NCBI RefSeq assembly: GCF_003382365.1
Contig: NZ_QTSU01000001.1
Location: forward strand, 1,240,001-1,304,000
From: Lysobacter silvisoli
GTDB lineage: Bacteria; Pseudomonadota; Gammaproteobacteria; Xanthomonadales; Xanthomonadaceae
Direction: 5' to 3'
DNA: 64,000 bases
This document shows positions 63,999-64,000 of the stretch, piece after piece (position 1 is the stretch's first letter; every line of letters starts with the position of its first letter). The notes under the pieces were generated by a model. That model saw only the letters and a program-made list of their open reading frames with translations, ran no database searches and was not told the DNA's origin. Position numbers and translations under genes: made by a program.

Positions 63999-64000
63999 GG

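Overview
The window is very GC-rich (roughly 70 %) and dense with short intergenic palindromes. The order of its core genes is that of a gammaproteobacterium of the family Xanthomonadaceae. An rpf (DSF quorum-sensing) cluster beside lysS and prfB, together with several secreted trypsin-like and metzincin proteases, points most strongly to Lysobacter or a close relative. The genus is an inference; the family is well supported by gene order.

Layout. 1-6.6 kb: the 3' end of a CBS-domain gene, a repeat-filled gap, then mostly minus-strand accessory genes (gamma-glutamylcyclotransferase, a membrane-spanning DUF2235 hydrolase, a VanX-like lipoprotein dipeptidase, DUF3011, EF-hand and NTF2-like secreted proteins, two small membrane proteins). 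7-13.3 kb: a MocR-type regulator and a plus-strand secreted set of trypsin-like protease, Pro-rich lipoprotein and astacin-like metalloprotease. 13.4-33.6 kb: a conserved housekeeping block: crcB, rarA, a GH108 lysozyme, lolA, ftsK, ald, trxB, two GNAT-fold genes, aat, infA, clpA, clpS, a YbjN-like gene, nudJ, mnmA, hflD. 33.6-34.9 kb: a small less GC-rich islet with a 39-residue membrane protein and a TIMP-like secreted protein between terminators.

34.9-50.8 kb: the rpf region: acnB (rpfA), acnA, a lipoprotein, rpfB, rpfF, then convergent rpfG and rpfC, lysS and prfB with its programmed +1 frameshift. DSF is made by RpfF; RpfC senses it and RpfG degrades cyclic di-GMP. Here RpfG and RpfC form one uninterrupted reading frame with no stop between them, and a ribosome-binding site with an ATG lies exactly where free RpfC would begin.

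51-55.8 kb: a 965-residue VIT/vWA protein and a lysyl-endopeptidase-like protease. 55.9-64 kb: a tightly coupled minus-strand operon running off the right edge. It encodes a stand-alone lantibiotic-dehydratase C-terminal-type (thiopeptide-type) protein, two FtsX/MacB-type permeases, an HlyD-type adaptor, an ABC ATPase, a YcaO and a TfuA-like protein. It looks like the modification and export half of a RiPP pathway, with the YcaO-TfuA pair suggesting backbone thioamidation. No precursor peptide is visible in the window.

Mobile-type DNA is limited to REP/BIME-like palindromes and a dispersed composite repeat of about 365 bp present twice. I see no transposase, integrase, CRISPR array, rRNA or tRNA gene.
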